From the NCBI GenBank assembly GCA_000632805.1, contig CP007444.1, forward strand, positions 2,592,772-2,656,771: a DNA stretch of 64,000 nucleotides, written 5' to 3'. The translations under genes and the position numbers were made by a program. Shown in pieces: positions 9,031 to 19,058 of the stretch. The stretch is from Dyella jiangningensis (GTDB taxonomy: Bacteria; Pseudomonadota; Gammaproteobacteria; Xanthomonadales; Rhodanobacteraceae). Positions within the stretch are counted from its first letter, which is position 1. The number at the start of each line of letters is the position of its first letter. The notes beneath the pieces are model-generated. The model ran no database searches. It saw only the letters and a list, made by a program, of their open reading frames with translations, and had not been told where the DNA came from.

Positions 9031-11133
9031 ATGAGCCGTCGCCTACTCGTCACCAACGCCCTGCCCTATGCCAATGGCCCGCTGCACCTGGGTCACCTGG
9101 TGGGCTACATCCAGGCCGATATCTGGGTGCGGGCGCAGCGGATGCAGGGCAACGAGACGATCTACGTCTGCGCCGACGATGCCCATGGCACGCCGATCAT
9201 GCTGGCTGCCGAAAAGGCAGGACTCTCGCCGGAGACTTACATCGAAGGCATCCGCGTGGGTCACGAAGCGGACTTCGCCGCGTTCAACGTGGCGTTCGAT
9301 CACTACCACACCACGCATTCGGAAGAGAATCGCGAACTCGCCTCGCTGATCTATACGCGCCTGCGCGACGGCGGCTTCATCGCGCGCCGCGACATCCAGC
9401 AGCTGTTCGATCCCGAGAAGCAGATGTTCCTGCCGGACCGCTACATCAAGGGCACCTGCCCCAACTGCGGCACGGCCGACCAGTACGGCGACAACTGCGA
9501 GAACTGCGGCGCCACCTATGCGCCCACCGACCTGATCAATCCGTATTCGGTGATGTCTGGCGCCACGCCGGTCCTGCGCGATTCGGAGCACTACTTTTTC
9601 GAGTTGGGCAAGTTCGAGCCGCTGCTGCGCGACTGGTTCGCCGGCAAGCTCACCGACGGCCGGTCTGTCGCCAACAGCGGCGTAGTGGCGAAGCTGCGCG
9701 AATGGCTCGATGGCGGCCTGAAGGATTGGGACATCTCGCGCGATGCGCCCTATTTCGGCTTTCCGATTCCCGATGCGCCGGGCAAGTTCTTCTATGTGTG
9801 GCTCGATGCACCGGTGGGCTACCTCGCCAGCTTCAAGGCGTTGTGCGATCGCACCGACCTGAAGTTCGAGGATTTCCTTGCCACCGACAGCCATGCCGAG
9901 ATGCACCACTTCATCGGCAAGGACATCATCAATTTCCACGGCCTGTTCTGGCCGGCCATGCTGCACGGCGCGAACTTCCGCACGCCCACTGCGCTGCACG
10001 TCAACGGCTACCTGACGGTGAACGGCGCGAAGATGTCCAAGTCGCGCGGCACCTTCATCCAGGCACGCACCTATCTGGATGCTGGCCTGCATCCGGAATT
10101 CCTGCGCTACTACTTCGCCAGCATGCTGAGCGACACGCCGGTGGACGTGGACCTGGACTTGAAAGCCTTCGAGGAGCGCGTCAATTCGCACCTCGTCGGC
10201 AAGTGGGTGAACATCGCCAGCCGCACCGCCGGCTTCGTGCAGAAGTATTTCGACGGACGCCTCGCGCCCGCCTTCAGCCATGAAGAGCAGGAGCTGTGGC
10301 GCGAGCTCCTTTCGCTCTATGGCGACGTGCCGGCGCTGTATAACAGCGGTGAGTTCGCCGAGGTCACGCGCCGCTTCGTCACCATGGCCGACATGGTCAA
10401 CGGTTACATCGCCGCCAAGGCACCGTGGGCCATCGCCAAGGACGAATCGCGTCGCGGTGAACTGCACCAAGTGTGCTCGTTCGCACTTGCCGCGTTCCGC
10501 CTGCTGGCCGGCCTGCTCAAGCCCGTTCTGCCCGCCACCGTGGAAGCAGCCGAGCGTTTCCTCGCGGCACCCATCAATGACTTTGACGATGCGCGCGCCG
10601 AACTGCACAACCACACCGTGAATGTGTTCGAGCCGCTGCTCGGACGCATCGACCCCAAGCACGTCGTGGCGATGGTGGAGATGTCCAAGGACTCCCTCGC
10701 GCCCGCCGACAAGCCCAAGCCCGCCCCGAAGAAAGCCAAGGACACCAGCAAGCCCATGAGCGAAGCCAGCGCCACTCCGACCGCCGCCACCGACGGCCCC
10801 GCCGTGATCGGCATCGACGATTTCGCCAAGCTCGACCTGCGCGTGGGCAAGGTCACCGCGTGCGAATTCGTGGACGGCTCGGACAAGCTGCTGCGCTTCG
10901 AACTCGATGCCGGTCCGCTGGGCACGCGCCAGATCTTCTCCGGCATCCGCGCCGCCTATGGCGAGCCGGAGAAGCTGGTAGGCCGCAACGTGGTGTTCAT
11001 CGCCAACCTGGCGCCGCGCAAGATGCGTTTCGGCCTCTCCGAGGGCATGATCCTCTCCGCCGGTGATGGCGGCAGTGATCTGTTCCTGCTGGACGCCGAC
11101 CAGGGAGCGAAACCGGGCGCAACCGTTCGCTGA
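9031..11133 (+). CDS. metG: Methionyl-tRNA synthetase
   Basis: Charges tRNA-Met and initiator tRNA with methionine. The 700-residue class I synthetase has HLGH at residues 19-22 within PYANGPLHLGH. The zinc knuckle is CPNCGTADQYGDNCENCG (near residues 145-162) and the KMSKS motif is near residue 334. An Ala/Pro/Lys-rich linker at about residues 555-585 leads to the C-terminal tRNA-binding OB-fold (FAKLDLRVGKVTACEFVD, from about 595), which drives dimerisation. This is the long, two-zinc-knuckle, dimeric form. Confidence 0.98.
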   Translation: MSRRLLVTNALPYANGPLHLGHLVGYIQADIWVRAQRMQGNETIYVCADDAHGTPIMLAAEKAGLSPETYIEGIRVGHEADFAAFNVAFDHYHTTHSEENRELASLIYTRLRDGGFIARRDIQQLFDPEKQMFLPDRYIKGTCPNCGTADQYGDNCENCGATYAPTDLINPYSVMSGATPVLRDSEHYFFELGKFEPLLRDWFAGKLTDGRSVANSGVVAKLREWLDGGLKDWDISRDAPYFGFPIPDAPGKFFYVWLDAPVGYLASFKALCDRTDLKFEDFLATDSHAEMHHFIGKDIINFHGLFWPAMLHGANFRTPTALHVNGYLTVNGAKMSKSRGTFIQARTYLDAGLHPEFLRYYFASMLSDTPVDVDLDLKAFEERVNSHLVGKWVNIASRTAGFVQKYFDGRLAPAFSHEEQELWRELLSLYGDVPALYNSGEFAEVTRRFVTMADMVNGYIAAKAPWAIAKDESRRGELHQVCSFALAAFRLLAGLLKPVLPATVEAAERFLAAPINDFDDARAELHNHTVNVFEPLLGRIDPKHVVAMVEMSKDSLAPADKPKPAPKKAKDTSKPMSEASATPTAATDGPAVIGIDDFAKLDLRVGKVTACEFVDGSDKLLRFELDAGPLGTRQIFSGIRAAYGEPEKLVGRNVVFIANLAPRKMRFGLSEGMILSAGDGGSDLFLLDADQGAKPGATVR

Positions 11134-11157
11134 GAGCGCTTGCTCCACGCCGCCACG

Positions 11158-11766
11158 ATGACACTCGCCGACCGCATCGACGCCCTGCTGCCGCAGACGC
11201 AATGCGAGCAATGCGGCTTCCACGGCTGTCGCCCTTATGCGGAGGCGATCGCGTGCGGCGAAGCACCGATCAATCGATGCCCGCCGGGTGGCGCAGCGGG
11301 CATCGCACGTCTCGCCGAGTTGCTGGACGTGCCCGTCCTGCCGCTCGACCCGGAGCATGGCGTGGAAAAGCCGCGCATGCTTGCGCGGGTCGTGGAGGCG
11401 GACTGCATCGGTTGCACCAAATGCATCCAGGCCTGCCCCGTCGATGCGATTGTCGGCGCGGCGAAGTTGATGCATACCGTCGTCGCCGACGACTGCACCG
11501 GCTGCGAACTGTGCGTACCGGCGTGTCCGGTGGACTGCATCGTGCTCGAACCCATGCCACTTGCCCAGGTGGAAGATCCGGCGCACGCCGATGCCGCACG
11601 CGCCCACTTCGAGCGCCGCGAAGCGCGACTTGCCCGCGAGCAGGCGCAGCGCGATACCGAACTGGCGGCTCGCAAGGCCGAGGTCGCCACAGCCGCGCAG
11701 TCCAACCCCGTGTTGGCCGCGCTCGCTCGCGCGCGCGCGAAACAAGAAAAAGGAAACGCCACGTGA
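11158..11766 (+). CDS. rnfB: RnfB/RsxB-like ferredoxin without membrane anchor
   Basis: A 202-residue iron-sulfur protein. The N-terminal Fe-S domain ([16 protein letters not shown], then RCPPGG) is followed by two 4Fe-4S ferredoxin repeats: [12 protein letters not shown] and [13 protein letters not shown] charged coiled-coil-like tail follows. Classical RnfB carries an N-terminal transmembrane helix; this one starts directly at the Fe-S domain, and no rnfACDGE genes are nearby. The following gene is nth, as at the end of the E. coli rsx operon. I chose the ATG at 11158 over an in-frame TTG at 11140. Confidence 0.85.
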   Translation: MTLADRIDALLPQTQCEQCGFHGCRPYAEAIACGEAPINRCPPGGAAGIARLAELLDVPVLPLDPEHGVEKPRMLARVVEADCIGCTKCIQACPVDAIVGAAKLMHTVVADDCTGCELCVPACPVDCIVLEPMPLAQVEDPAHADAARAHFERREARLAREQAQRDTELAARKAEVATAAQSNPVLAALARARAKQEKGNAT

Positions 11767-12410
11767 AGAAGGCCGATGTCGTCGAGCTGTTCACCCGGCT
11801 GCGCGAACTCGATCCGCACCCCACCACGGAGCTCAACTACACCACGCCGTTCGAGCTGCTGGTGGCGGTGGTGCTGTCGGCGCAGGCCACCGACGTGGGC
11901 GTGAACAAGGCGACAAAAAAGCTTTACCCGATCGCTAACACACCGCAGGCGATCCTCGATCTCGGCGAAGAGAAGCTCAAGCCGTACATCAGCACCATCG
12001 GCCTCTTCAACAGCAAGGCCAAGAACGTCATTGCGCTGTGCCGCATCCTGGTCGAGCAATACAGCGGCGAAGTGCCCGACACCCGCGAAGCGCTCGAGGC
12101 ATTGCCAGGTGTAGGGCGCAAGACCGCCAACGTGGTGCTCAACACGGCGTTTGGCCATCCCACCATTGCGGTCGACACGCATATCTTCCGCGTCGCAAAC
12201 CGCACGGGACTCGCACCCGGCAAGGACGTGCGCGCGGTGGAAGACAAACTCGAGAAAGTCGTGCCGCCGGAGTTCAAGCAGGACGCTCATCACTGGCTGA
12301 TCCTGCATGGCCGCTACGTATGCAAGGCCCGCAAGCCCGACTGTCCGCGTTGTGTCATCCGCGACCTGTGCCGTTACAAGCACAAGACGCTCGATGACGA
12401 AAAAGCATGA
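11763..12410 (+). CDS. nth: Endonuclease III
   Basis: Base-excision repair DNA glycosylase and AP lyase for oxidised pyrimidines. The 215 residues contain the helix-hairpin-helix [14 protein letters not shown] with the catalytic lysine. The catalytic Asp is in [11 protein letters not shown], and the C-terminal [4Fe-4S] loop has C-x6-C-x2-C-x5-C spacing ([11 protein letters not shown]...C). The GTG start at 11763 overlaps the rnfB stop (GTGA), which explains why it is easily missed with an ATG-only search. Confidence 0.97.
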   Translation: MKKADVVELFTRLRELDPHPTTELNYTTPFELLVAVVLSAQATDVGVNKATKKLYPIANTPQAILDLGEEKLKPYISTIGLFNSKAKNVIALCRILVEQYSGEVPDTREALEALPGVGRKTANVVLNTAFGHPTIAVDTHIFRVANRTGLAPGKDVRAVEDKLEKVVPPEFKQDAHHWLILHGRYVCKARKPDCPRCVIRDLCRYKHKTLDDEKA

Positions 12411-12551
12411 CGAGTGGCATAGACCAAGCGCTTCACGCGACCAACCCTCATGTTTTCATCAGTGTTTCGCGCAACTTCATCAAGCTTGAGGTCGCGATCG
12501 AGCCTATGGTCAAACCTCCCCCGGAACCTCGCACCCCGTCAGGAGGCCATC

Positions 12552-12857
12552 ATGAAGCGCTTGATTCTCCCCGCCGTCATTGCGCTAGGACTTGTCTTCG
12601 CAGGCACCGCCAGCGCCACCGTTGAAACCTATACCGTAGACCTGAACGGCTATGCCGTTATTGGTTTCGTCGGACACAATCCCGAAGACTTCGCCCGGGC
12701 CCAGCAACAGGCCCAGGGTTGGGAACGCGAACGTCATCTCATGCTCAAGCCGCAGTCGATCAAGGCCGTGGCGATCGATCAGTCGCAGGGCGTTGCCCTG
12801 AATGATGCACAGCTCAAACAGGCGATCATCGCAGCCGCAGTGGCGAAAGGGCCCTGA
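12552..12857 (+). CDS. Small secreted protein of unknown function
   Basis: A 101-residue protein with a clear signal peptide (MKRLILPAVIALGLVFAGTA, cleavage after ASA) and a short mature domain, VETYTVDLNGYAVIGFVGHN followed by a charged helix. A strong ribosome site AGGAGG lies at 12541-12546. No cysteines and no recognised family. The gene stands alone between nth and the two-component system and ends at a hairpin terminator. Confidence 0.7.
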   Translation: MKRLILPAVIALGLVFAGTASATVETYTVDLNGYAVIGFVGHNPEDFARAQQQAQGWERERHLMLKPQSIKAVAIDQSQGVALNDAQLKQAIIAAAVAKGP

Positions 12858-12904
12858 ACCCGTTTCCATGGCGCCCCTTTGGGTGCCCATCGCAGGGAAC
12901 CAGA

Positions 12905-12930
12905 CGGCGGGCTTCGGCCCGCCGCCTGGT
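12905..12930 (+). terminator. Hairpin terminator with UUCG loop
   Basis: Perfect 8-bp stem CGGCGGGC/GCCCGCCG closed by a TTCG tetraloop (12905-12924), followed by a short, weak T-containing tail. It lies 47 bp after the small secreted protein gene. Confidence 0.65.
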
Positions 12931-13080
12931 TTCTGGCCACCCCACAATTGACGTCGCCCGTCTCAACGGCCAACGTGACGGCTACCGTCGGCAAAAGATC
13001 CACAAAAGGAAGTCTGGGGATCATGGCGACGGACGGTGGCATGGGCCACGTTTTTCCGAGGCCGATACGGGTGCCTGCGC

Positions 13081-13746
13081 ATGCATATTCTGCTGGTCGA
13101 GGACGATGCCGAGCTGGGCGGCGCCATCAAGCACGCGCTGGAGCAGCAGTCGTACGCCATAACCTGGCTGCGCGATGGTCGCGAAGCCAGTGAGGCGCTG
13201 CGCGGCACGCCGGTCGACCTCGTGCTGCTGGACCTGGGGCTGCCCGGCAAGGACGGACTTGAGGTACTTGCCCAGGCGCGACGTGCGGGCGTGAAGACCC
13301 CTGTGCTGGTGATGACGGCGCGCGACGCGCTGGAAACGCGCATCCGCGGCCTGGACCTGGGTGCCGACGACTACCTGGTCAAGCCGTTTCACCTCGGCGA
13401 ACTGTCCGCGCGCATCCGCTCGCTCACCCGGCGCACGCAAGGCCTGGCCGACAACCTGGTCGAGGTCGGTGGGCTGCGCCTCAACCTGGCCACGGCCGAA
13501 GTGGAATTCCGCGGCGAGCTGGTAAGCCTCACCCGCCGCGAATTTGCCTTGCTCCGCGTGCTGATGGAGCGCGCCGGCCGCATCGTGCGTCGCGAAACGC
13601 TGGAAAATTCGGTGTACGGCCTGGACACCGTGGTCGAGCGCAATGCCATCGAAGTGCAGGTGCATTGGCTGCGCCGCAAGCTCAGCGCCGAGGTGATCCA
13701 TACCGTGCGCGGCATTGGCTACATGATTCCGCGCGAGCCGAAATGA
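13081..13746 (+). CDS. OmpR-family response regulator
   Basis: A 221-residue two-domain regulator. In the receiver domain, Asp8 and Asp9 form the acidic pocket, Asp51 (LLDLGLPG) is the phosphorylation site, and Thr79 and Lys101 complete the switch. The C-terminal winged helix-turn-helix (RREFALLRVLMERAGRIVRR through IRGIGY-like TVRGIGYMI) binds DNA. Sequence style is closest to PhoP/QseB/PmrA regulators. The ATG at 13081 is preferred because the receiver fold begins there. The stop overlaps the kinase ATG. Confidence 0.93.
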   Translation: MHILLVEDDAELGGAIKHALEQQSYAITWLRDGREASEALRGTPVDLVLLDLGLPGKDGLEVLAQARRAGVKTPVLVMTARDALETRIRGLDLGADDYLVKPFHLGELSARIRSLTRRTQGLADNLVEVGGLRLNLATAEVEFRGELVSLTRREFALLRVLMERAGRIVRRETLENSVYGLDTVVERNAIEVQVHWLRRKLSAEVIHTVRGIGYMIPREPK

Positions 13747-15149
13747 TGACGGACACGCATCCCGCGAGCCTGCGCACGCGCCTGACGTGGTTGATCATCG
13801 CGGTGATGGTCGCCGTGCTGATTCCGCTCGGCTGGATCAGCTATCGCCGCGAGCTGCGCGAGATGAACGAATTGCTGGACGGCCGACTCGCACAGGCGGG
13901 CCGCACGCTGGGCACGCTCATCGCGCATGGCGAACTGCCGCAACGCGACGCCGACCTGCCGGGCATCAAGCAGGATGGCGAGATACGACACCACGGTGTG
14001 GTGGTGTCCGTGCATCCACGCAACTACGAGCCGGAGGTGGGTTTCCAGGCTTATGATCCGCGCGGCGAACTGATCGCGGCGACTTCGAATCTGTCCGACT
14101 TGCCGCCGCCGTCGAGCGACGAACGCGGCTTTCGCGACATCCGCCACGAAGGCCGGCTGTGGCGCACCTTCACGTTGCAGAACCGCGCAAACCTGGTGAT
14201 CCGCATCGGTGAGCGTTCGGACAATCGACAGGACATCGCGCGCGGCCTGGTGATCGAACACACGCTGCCGCTGCTGATCGGCCTGCCCCTGCTCGCCCTG
14301 CTGGTGAGCCTGGCCGTAAAACGCGGCCTGCGCCCGGTGGCGGTGCTCACCGAAATGCTGGACCGGCGCACGCCGGGCAGCCGCAAGCCCATGCCTGCCA
14401 ACGTCGCGCCACAGGAGATCAAGCCGTTGATCGTCGCGCTCAACCAGCAGCTGGAACGGCTGGAGGATGCGCTGGAACGCGAGCATCGCTTCGCCACCGA
14501 TGTCGCGCACGAACTGCGCACGCCATTGGCGGCGACGATGATTCATCTGGAAAGCGCGATGATCTCGGACGACCCCACCGAGGTGGAGTTCACCGTGCGC
14601 AACGCGCAGCAGAGCATGGCGCGGCTCGGCCGCCGCGTGGAGCAGATCCTGGCCATGGCGCGCCTCGAAGCCGGTGCAGCCTCGCAGCAGCGCACAGGCC
14701 TGGACCTGGTTCGGATAGCCACCGAGGTCATCGAGGAACTGGCGCCACTGATCGCGGAAAAGGACATCTCCGCCAGCCTGAGCCATGACGACGGGCCGGT
14801 GATCGTGCGCGGCCACGAAGTGGCGCTCACCGCCATGTTCCGCAACCTGATCGAGAACGCCCTGCGCTACACCGAACCCGAAGGCCAGGTCGAGGTGGCC
14901 ATCCATCGCGACGGCCCCATGGCCGTCATCGACATCTACGACAACGGCCCCGGCATTCCGGAGGGACGCCGCCAGGCGGTGTTCCAGCGCTTCCATCGTG
15001 AAGAGGAAAGCGCCACGCGTGGCTATGGGCTGGGATTGAACATCGTGCAGCGAGCGATCGAACTGCACGAGGCTTCCGTCGAGCTGCTTGAGTCGCCGCT
15101 GGGTCGGGGGTTGCTGGTGCGGATCCGGATCCTGGCAGAGGCGGCGTAG
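13743..15149 (+). CDS. Two-component sensor histidine kinase
   Basis: A 468-residue inner membrane kinase. Transmembrane helix 1 spans about residues 14-32. A periplasmic sensor loop of about 140 residues is followed by transmembrane helix 2 (about 173-191). The H-box DVAHELRTPLAAT carries phosphorylated His256, the N-box is NLIENALRYTE (Asn372), and the ATP lid has DNGPGIP and GYGLGLNIV. It overlaps the response regulator gene by 4 bp (ATGA). The signal is unknown; the sensor has no recognisable named domain. The RND efflux operon downstream is a possible target, by position only. Confidence 0.92.
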   Translation: MMTDTHPASLRTRLTWLIIAVMVAVLIPLGWISYRRELREMNELLDGRLAQAGRTLGTLIAHGELPQRDADLPGIKQDGEIRHHGVVVSVHPRNYEPEVGFQAYDPRGELIAATSNLSDLPPPSSDERGFRDIRHEGRLWRTFTLQNRANLVIRIGERSDNRQDIARGLVIEHTLPLLIGLPLLALLVSLAVKRGLRPVAVLTEMLDRRTPGSRKPMPANVAPQEIKPLIVALNQQLERLEDALEREHRFATDVAHELRTPLAATMIHLESAMISDDPTEVEFTVRNAQQSMARLGRRVEQILAMARLEAGAASQQRTGLDLVRIATEVIEELAPLIAEKDISASLSHDDGPVIVRGHEVALTAMFRNLIENALRYTEPEGQVEVAIHRDGPMAVIDIYDNGPGIPEGRRQAVFQRFHREEESATRGYGLGLNIVQRAIELHEASVELLESPLGRGLLVRIRILAEAA

Positions 15150-15818
15150 GTCGCGCTTTTCTCGCCCCCTCTTCCGCCTGCGATCCAGGGAGTCCCGTGG
15201 GACCGACACTTTCTCTCCACCGGGACGACCTTCGGGTCGCCGGAGAGAGAAGGACGCTTCGTAGCGAGCTGCGCTAAAGCCCCTCTCCCGCTGGGAGAGA
15301 GATTGGGTTCGGGTACGGCGCTTGCCGAACCTTCGGCTTTTCGCTCCGCACGCCCCCTCATCCGCCTGCCGGCACCTTCTCCCCAAGGGAGAAGGATTCT
15401 TCGTAAGTAGGTCTGCGCTAAAGCCCCTCTCCTGGTCGGAGAGGGATTGGGTTGGGGTGCGGCGCCTGCCGAACCTTTCCGCCCCCGCTTAGCCCATACC
15501 CTCATCCACTCCCGCACGACAAAAGTTTTGTCTATTGACATCCCTGGGCATATCCACCGTCGTCTCAACGCAACGTGGCACACCAAAGCTTCGCACCACC
15601 GCCCAGCCTTCTTTCAGCCACCCAAAAGGTTTCCACAAGATTGGGTTGAGATCATGAACTCATCGGGCCCCGCGCCTGCACCGAGCCATGACATGCCCTT
15701 GCTTCCGCGCTCCCGCGCCTCCGGACCACCTCACGCCCAGCTGTCCTCGCCGTGACCTCCCTGTAACGGCGCCGCTTTCCCGGCGCCATCCGCGCGCCCA
15801 CGTTCCGCTGGAATCTCC
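15150..15818. other. Repeat-rich 669-bp intergenic region
   Basis: No convincing gene. It holds decayed copies of the CCCTCTCC palindromic family at 15280-15300, 15371-15395 and 15423-15445. A direct repeat of about 63 bases with a period near 143 (15270-15332 and 15413-15478) both contain TGCGCTAAAGCCCCTCTC. The last 300 bases before the RND gene, including TTGACA at 15536-15541, may hold the efflux promoter. Confidence 0.6.
15270..15478. repeat. Direct repeat of about 63 bp, period about 143 bp
   Basis: Both copies run from TGCGCTAAAGCCCCTCTC through an internal CTCTCC...GGAGAG hairpin, ATTGGGTT, and on to GCCGAACCTT. They are about 85 percent identical by eye. Confidence 0.6.
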
Positions 15819-18800
15819 ATGCTTGGTCTAGTCCGAATCGCCCTGTCGCGACCGCTCACCTTCATTGTGCTGGCGATCGTCATTCTTATCGCCGGTCCGC
15901 TGGCGGCCGTGCGCACGCCCACCGACATCTTCCCGAACATCGGCATCCCGGTGATCAGCGTGGTGTGGACCTACAACGGCCTGCCGCCCGACCAGATGTC
16001 CGGCCGCGTCATCTACTACTACGAACGCCAGATCACCACCTCGGTCAACGACATCGAGCACATGGAGTCGCAGTCGCTGCCGGGCGTGGGCATCGTGAAG
16101 ATCTTCTTCCAGCCCGGCGTGGACATCCGCACCGCGACCGCGCAGGTCACCTCGATCTCGCAGACGGTGGTGAAGCAGATGCCGCCGGGCATCACGCCGC
16201 CGCTGATCCTCAACTACAACGCCTCGACCGTGCCGGTGCTGCAGATGGCGCTGTCGAGCAACGAGCTGTCCGAGTCGAAGATCCGCGACATCGGCCAGAA
16301 CTTCATGCGTCCAACGCTGATCTCGGTGCCCGGCGTGGCGATCCCCACGCCGTACGGCGGCAAGCAGCGCCAGATCACGCTCGATCTTGACCCGCAGGCG
16401 CTCGCCGCCAAGGGGCTGTCCGCGCAGGACGTGGGCAATGCGCTGTCAGCGCAGAACCAGATCATCCCGGTGGGCACCGCGAAGATCGGCACCTACGAAT
16501 ACCACGTGCAGCTCAACAACAGCCCGACGGCGATCGAGGAGCTCAACACGCTGCCGGTGAAGACCGTCAACGGCGCCACCATCACCATTGGCGATGTGGC
16601 GCACGTGCGCGACGGTGCACCACCGCAGAACAATGTGGTACGCGTTGACGGCAAGCGCGCCGTGCTGATGCCCGCGCTGAAGAACGGCAATGCCTCGACG
16701 CTCGACGTGGTCGCCGGCATCAAGAAGCTGCTGCCGCTGATCAAGGAAACGCAGCCCTCTTCGCTGAAGATCTCGCTGCTGGCTGACCAGTCGGTGTTCG
16801 TGAAGTCCGCGATCAGCTCGGTGGCGCGCGAAGGCATCATCGCCGCCCTGCTCACCTCGGTGATGATCCTGGTGTTCCTCGGCAGTTGGCGTTCCACGGT
16901 GATCATCGCCGTCTCGATTCCGCTGTCGATCCTGTCCGCCATCGCCTTATTGGCCGCGTCCGGGCAAACGCTCAACGTGATGACGCTGGGTGGTCTCGCA
17001 CTCGCCGTGGGCATCCTGGTGGACGACGCCACGGTGACCATCGAGAACATCAACTGGCATCTCGAACAGGGTAAGGACGTACACACCGCCATCATGGATG
17101 GCGCCAAGCAGATCGTGACGCCGGCCTTCGTCTCCTTGCTGTGCATCTGCATCGTGTTCGTGCCGATGTTCATGCTCAACGGGATCGCCGGCTTCCTGTT
17201 CCGCCCGATGGCGCTGTCGGTGATCTTCGCCATGGCCTCCTCGTTCCTGCTCTCGCGCACCCTGGTGCCGACGTTGGCGATGTACCTGCTGAAGCCGCAT
17301 CACACCGAGCACGGCAAGGGCGATCATCCGGAAGACCCGTACATCAACCACCACGAAGGCGACCAGCCGGCGCCGCGCCGCCGGTCCACGCTGATGTCGC
17401 GCCTGGTGTCGATGCAGCAGCGCTTCGAGCACCACTTCACCCGCGTGCGCGACATCTACTACGCGACGCTGAGCATCGCGCTGGCCCATCGCCGCAAGTT
17501 CGTCCTCGGCTTCCTCGGCTTCGTGCTTGTCTCGTTCGCGCTGGTGCCGTTCCTTGGCCGTGACTTCTTCCCGGAGGTCGATGCGGGCTCCATCGCCCTG
17601 CATGTGCGTGCCCCGATGGGTACGCGCGTGGAAGAGACGGCCGCGGAGTTCGACCATATCGAGGCAGCCATCCGCAAGGTGATTCCGCCCGACCAGCTCG
17701 AGACGGTGATCGACAACATCGGCCTGCCGCTCAGCGGCGTGAACCTGGTCTACAACGCCAGCGGCACCATCGGTCCGCAGGACGGCGACATCCAGATCGT
17801 GCTGAAGGATGGCCACGGCCCCAGCGAAGACTTCGTGCGCGAACTGCGTGCCAAGTTGCCACGGGAATTCCCCGGCACGCAGTTTGCGTTCCTTCCGGCG
17901 GACATGAGCACGCAGATCCTCAACTTCGGTGCGCCGGCGCCGCTGGACATCAACATCACCGGCCGCGATCGCGAGGGCAATGAAGCCTATGCCATGGCTA
18001 TGATGAAGGAGCTGCGCAAGGTACCGGGCATCGCCGACGTACGCCTGCAGCAGAGCTCCAGCTATCCGCAGCTCAACGTCAAGGTGAACCGCACGCGTGC
18101 CGACCAGCTTGGCGTGACCGAGCGCGACGTCACCAACAGCATGGTGGCCTCGCTCGCCGGCAGCTCGCAGGTGGCGCCGGCCTTCTGGCTGAATCCGAAG
18201 AGCGGCGTGTCCTATGCGATCGTTGCCGCCACGCCGCAGTACCGCATGGACAGCATGGCCGACCTCGCCAGCCTGCCGGTCACGGCCGGCGGCAAGAGCG
18301 CGAGCCAGATCCTGGGAGGCCTCGCCACCTTCACTCGCGAGCCCAGCGCCGCGGTGGTATCGCACTACAACATCATGCCGGCGTACGACATCTACGCCAC
18401 CGTGCAGGACCGCGATCTCGGCGCGGTGTCGGCCGATGTGCAGAAGGTGCTCGACCACTTTGCTGCCACGCGTCCCAAAGGCACCGTGGTCGCGCTGCAC
18501 GGCCAGGTCGGCACGATGAACGAAGCGTTCGGCGGCCTGATCTTCGGCCTGGTCGGCGCGATCGTGCTGATCTACCTGCTGATCGTGGTGAACTTCCAGT
18601 CGTGGCTCGATCCGTTCGTGATCATCACTGCCCTGCCCGCGGCACTCGCCGGCATCGTGTGGATGCTGTTCATCACACATACCACGCTGTCGGTACCCGC
18701 ATTGACCGGCGCCATCATGTGCATGGGCGTGGCCACCGCCAACTCGATCCTGGTGGTGAGCTTCTGCCGCGAACGCCTGGCCGAGCATGGCGACGCCATG

Positions 18801-19058
18801 AAGGCCGCGCTCGAAGCCGGTTTCACCCGTTTCCGTCCGGTCTGCATGACCGCGCTGGCGATGATCATCGGCATGCTGCCGATGGCGCTGAGCCAGGAAC
18901 AGAACTCGCCGCTGGGCCGCGCCGTCATCGGCGGCCTGCTGTTCGCCACTTTCGCCACCCTGCTGTTCGTGCCGGTGATCTTCAGCATCGTGCACGGTCG
19001 CGAGCAGGCGCAGCCGTCACCCGATTCCCTGATTGGAGATACCGTTCATGCCGCATGA
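15819..19058 (+). CDS. RND efflux permease
   Basis: A 1079-residue inner membrane pump of the AcrB/CusA/MexF superfamily. An N-terminal helix (LTFIVLAIVILIAGPLAAV) precedes a large periplasmic domain, a central block of helices with the proton-relay acidic pair in LAVGILVDDATVTIENI, a second periplasmic domain, and the last helix bundle. The relay lysine-containing region follows AVIGGLLF. It is the first gene of a permease-adaptor-outer membrane factor operon. Cytoplasmic loop sequence NHHEGDQPAPRR is charged and unusual. No metal-binding motif of CusA type is obvious, so hydrophobic drug efflux is the more likely role. Confidence 0.93.
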   Translation: MLGLVRIALSRPLTFIVLAIVILIAGPLAAVRTPTDIFPNIGIPVISVVWTYNGLPPDQMSGRVIYYYERQITTSVNDIEHMESQSLPGVGIVKIFFQPGVDIRTATAQVTSISQTVVKQMPPGITPPLILNYNASTVPVLQMALSSNELSESKIRDIGQNFMRPTLISVPGVAIPTPYGGKQRQITLDLDPQALAAKGLSAQDVGNALSAQNQIIPVGTAKIGTYEYHVQLNNSPTAIEELNTLPVKTVNGATITIGDVAHVRDGAPPQNNVVRVDGKRAVLMPALKNGNASTLDVVAGIKKLLPLIKETQPSSLKISLLADQSVFVKSAISSVAREGIIAALLTSVMILVFLGSWRSTVIIAVSIPLSILSAIALLAASGQTLNVMTLGGLALAVGILVDDATVTIENINWHLEQGKDVHTAIMDGAKQIVTPAFVSLLCICIVFVPMFMLNGIAGFLFRPMALSVIFAMASSFLLSRTLVPTLAMYLLKPHHTEHGKGDHPEDPYINHHEGDQPAPRRRSTLMSRLVSMQQRFEHHFTRVRDIYYATLSIALAHRRKFVLGFLGFVLVSFALVPFLGRDFFPEVDAGSIALHVRAPMGTRVEETAAEFDHIEAAIRKVIPPDQLETVIDNIGLPLSGVNLVYNASGTIGPQDGDIQIVLKDGHGPSEDFVRELRAKLPREFPGTQFAFLPADMSTQILNFGAPAPLDINITGRDREGNEAYAMAMMKELRKVPGIADVRLQQSSSYPQLNVKVNRTRADQLGVTERDVTNSMVASLAGSSQVAPAFWLNPKSGVSYAIVAATPQYRMDSMADLASLPVTAGGKSASQILGGLATFTREPSAAVVSHYNIMPAYDIYATVQDRDLGAVSADVQKVLDHFAATRPKGTVVALHGQVGTMNEAFGGLIFGLVGAIVLIYLLIVVNFQSWLDPFVIITALPAALAGIVWMLFITHTTLSVPALTGAIMCMGVATANSILVVSFCRERLAEHGDAMKAALEAGFTRFRPVCMTALAMIIGMLPMALSQEQNSPLGRAVIGGLLFATFATLLFVPVIFSIVHGREQAQPSPDSLIGDTVHAA

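Noticed and set aside
9043..11745. A 900-codon open frame on the minus strand across metG and rnfB
   Set aside because: It is the antisense of strongly recognisable genes; high third-position GC produces such long shadow frames. The peptide has no domain and is rich in His, Arg and Gly.
16947..18995. A 682-codon minus-strand open frame across the RND permease
   Set aside because: His/Asp/Arg-rich nonsense composition, no domain, opposite a clear gene.
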